Below, piece by piece: positions 62,560 through 64,000 of a DNA stretch of 64,000 bases. The notes below the pieces were generated by a model. That model worked only from the letters and a program-made list of their open reading frames with translations, was not told the origin of the DNA and searched no databases. The stretch is from Caballeronia sp. dw_19. GTDB lineage: Bacteria > Pseudomonadota > Gammaproteobacteria > Burkholderiales > Burkholderiaceae. The translations under genes and the position numbers were made by a program. How positions within the stretch are numbered: position 1 is the first letter of the stretch; each line of letters opens with the position of its first letter. Where the stretch lies: positions 1 to 64,000 of the forward strand of contig NZ_JAAVUQ010000016.1 in NCBI RefSeq assembly GCF_018449515.1. The letters run 5' to 3'.

Positions 62560-63255
62560 GTGTCCCGAACCGCTCGTTTATTGACCTTGCTGGAGAGGCT
62601 TCGCGCGAAGCGTGTGCCGGTGACTGCGTCCGAACTCGCGTCGGACCTGGCCGTGTCCGAGCGCACGCTGTATCGCGATATCGCGACGCTGATTGAACAG
62701 GGCGCGCCGATACATGGCGAAGCCGGCATAGGGTACGTGCTCAGACCGGGGTTGTTCCTGCCGCCGCTGATGTTGAGCGAAGACGAGATCGACGCCGTGG
62801 TGCTGGGCCTGCGGTATGTGGACCAGCGCGGCGATGATGTTTTGCGTAAGGCCGCCGCTCAGGCGCTGGCCAAGATTGATGCCGTATTGAACGCGTCGGG
62901 CAAGGATGCAATGCGCGCCCCGACTGTTTTGTCCGGTCCTCCGGTGCCGGACTTTCCCGTCAATGCCGTGCCGCTCACTCGCCTGCGCGCGGCCATTCGT
63001 GGCCAGTGCAAACTGCGGATCGCTTATCTGGATGGGCAGGGCGAGCCGTCGGATCGTATCGTCTGGCCCGTCGCGCTGGGCTTCCTCGACAATGTCCGAA
63101 TTCTTGGCGCATGGTGCGAAAAGCGCCAGGATTTCCGTAGTTTTCGCACGGACAGGATCACGTCAGCCGATGAAACCGGCGAGCAGTATCCAGGGGCAAG
63201 GGCGGTGCTGTTGAGCCGGTACCGGACGCATCTGGCGAAGTCGACGCCTTGGTAG
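62560..63255 (+). CDS. YafY-type HTH/WYL domain transcriptional regulator
   Basis: A 231-residue regulator with an N-terminal winged HTH (residues about 5-60, ASELASDLAVSERTLYRDIATLIEQGAPIHGE) and a C-terminal WYL ligand domain (about 135-205, with LRIAYLDGQGEPSDRIVWPVALGF and FRSFRTDRI). These regulators sense small molecules or DNA damage products and usually act on their own promoters. It starts at GTG with AGGAGACAG before it, which is part of the dyad at 62532-62554, so autoregulation is probable. The opposite DUF1330 gene is the likely co-target. Confidence 0.9.
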   Translation: MSRTARLLTLLERLRAKRVPVTASELASDLAVSERTLYRDIATLIEQGAPIHGEAGIGYVLRPGLFLPPLMLSEDEIDAVVLGLRYVDQRGDDVLRKAAAQALAKIDAVLNASGKDAMRAPTVLSGPPVPDFPVNAVPLTRLRAAIRGQCKLRIAYLDGQGEPSDRIVWPVALGFLDNVRILGAWCEKRQDFRSFRTDRITSADETGEQYPGARAVLLSRYRTHLAKSTPW

Positions 63256-63473
63256 TCACGCTGTAATTCGCTTAAGCGTGGTCATTGTGCAGACCTTCGA
63301 CTACCTATCCCTCGCGATGATCGCTCGCACCACTTCATCCGCGCTTTGTGCAACCTGCACGCAAGTTACGGCCGGTGTTTAACAATCCTCTTAATTTGCA
63401 AATGCGGAGCCGGTTCACGCGTGTTATTTTTCTGGAAAACGCATTCCATAACCCTACCTCCAGGAGAACACCG

Positions 63474-64000
63474 ATGACCGCCTTAGCCGCCGTTGCCGCC
63501 ATACTTGCCGCGCTATTAATGGGCGCAATGAGCCCGGGTCCGAGCTTCGTGCTGGTCGCGCGCAACGCGATCGGCTTATCTCGCACGGACGGACTGGCGA
63601 CCGCACTCGGCATGGGCGTGGGCGGCGTTTTCTTCAGCGGCATTGCACTCGCCGGGCTTTATACGCTCCTGTCGGCGGTTGAATGGCTGTATGTCGGCTT
63701 GAAGGTTGCCGGGGGACTCTACCTGATCTATATCGCCTCGAAGATCTGGCGTGGGGCGTCCAGTCCGTTGGTCGTGGACGATGGGCGTGGCATGCAGAAC
63801 CATGATCCGCGTAAATCATTCTGGATCGGTCTCACTACGCAACTCAGCAACCCGAAGACCGCGATCTGGTACGGCAGTATCTTCGCAGCCTTGTTGCCGC
63901 AACATCCGCCGCTCTGGTGTTATCTCATCCTGCCTCCCATGATCTTCGCTATAGAAGCAGGGTGGTACACCGTCGTCGCCTTGTGTTTCTCCAGCCGCCG
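63474..64000 (+). CDS. LysE/RhtB-family exporter (truncated by window end)
   Basis: The first 175 residues of a small inner-membrane amino-acid exporter, usually about 205-215 residues. It starts with ATG after CAGGAGAACACCG, and shows the family signature MGAMSPGPSFVLVARNAIGLSR in helix 1 and the loop LTTQLSNPKTAIWYGSIFAALLP in helix 4, with further helices up to the window edge. The last 30-40 residues lie outside the window. The exported compound cannot be inferred; the nearest genes are the WYL regulator and DUF1330. Confidence 0.9.
   Translation, partial: MTALAAVAAILAALLMGAMSPGPSFVLVARNAIGLSRTDGLATALGMGVGGVFFSGIALAGLYTLLSAVEWLYVGLKVAGGLYLIYIASKIWRGASSPLVVDDGRGMQNHDPRKSFWIGLTTQLSNPKTAIWYGSIFAALLPQHPPLWCYLILPPMIFAIEAGWYTVVALCFSSR

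Overview
The window looks like a chromosome or megaplasmid segment of a Burkholderiales bacterium, most likely Paraburkholderia or Caballeronia. The reasons are high GC, a DUF3331 protein, a CeoAB-OpcM/BpeEF-OprC-type efflux operon carrying an LlpE-like gene, and a non-phosphorylating L-rhamnose pathway. This is inferred from gene content and was not tested by database search. I see no rRNA or tRNA gene, no CRISPR array and no intact transposase.

Layout. 1-160: edge copy of a dispersed repeat. 162-1013: RIO-family kinase. 1969-6578: a secreted lipoprotein that may be a clan GH-A glycosidase, facing a small lipoprotein and a Tat-exported phospholipase C across a strong bidirectional terminator. 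7074-9552: an unknown helical protein and a FUSC-type membrane transporter. 9555-10530: two inverted copies of the same dispersed repeat. 10648-13108: SfnB-like flavin oxidoreductase and an orphan sugar-binding protein. 14119-25291: a complete-looking L-rhamnose uptake and oxidation cluster in two arms around a GbpR-like LysR regulator. It holds mutarotase, 1-dehydrogenase, lactonase, rhamnonate dehydratase, KDR 4-dehydrogenase, an MFS carrier and an ABC importer. The final hydrolase or aldolase is not here. 25432-28945: truncated old-yellow-enzyme gene, DHA2 drug exporter and LysR. 29480-37762: outer-membrane channel, RND pump, adaptor, LlpE-like protein and LysR, all on the minus strand. 37811-42385: ChaC, DUF3331 and a sensor kinase with a receiver-only regulator.

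42442-53244 is the most unusual region. Two divergent operons flank a cupin-type regulator. One encodes a FAD amine oxidoreductase, a dedicated ETF (beta, alpha), a HutD-like protein and ETF-ubiquinone oxidoreductase. The other encodes a type III glutamine synthetase-like ligase and three glutamate-synthase-like subunits (GlxB, GlxC, GlxD). Read together they resemble the N-methylglutamate route for amine oxidation, except that the usual four-subunit N-methylglutamate dehydrogenase is absent and an ETF-linked flavoprotein sits in its place. An adjoining LysR/M20 peptidase/MFS/serine hydrolase block (53253-58084) may supply substrate.

58177-64000: ABC-F ATPase, SulP transporter, a decayed amino-acid-binding protein, DUF1330 protein, WYL regulator with a palindromic operator candidate, and a LysE exporter cut by the window end.
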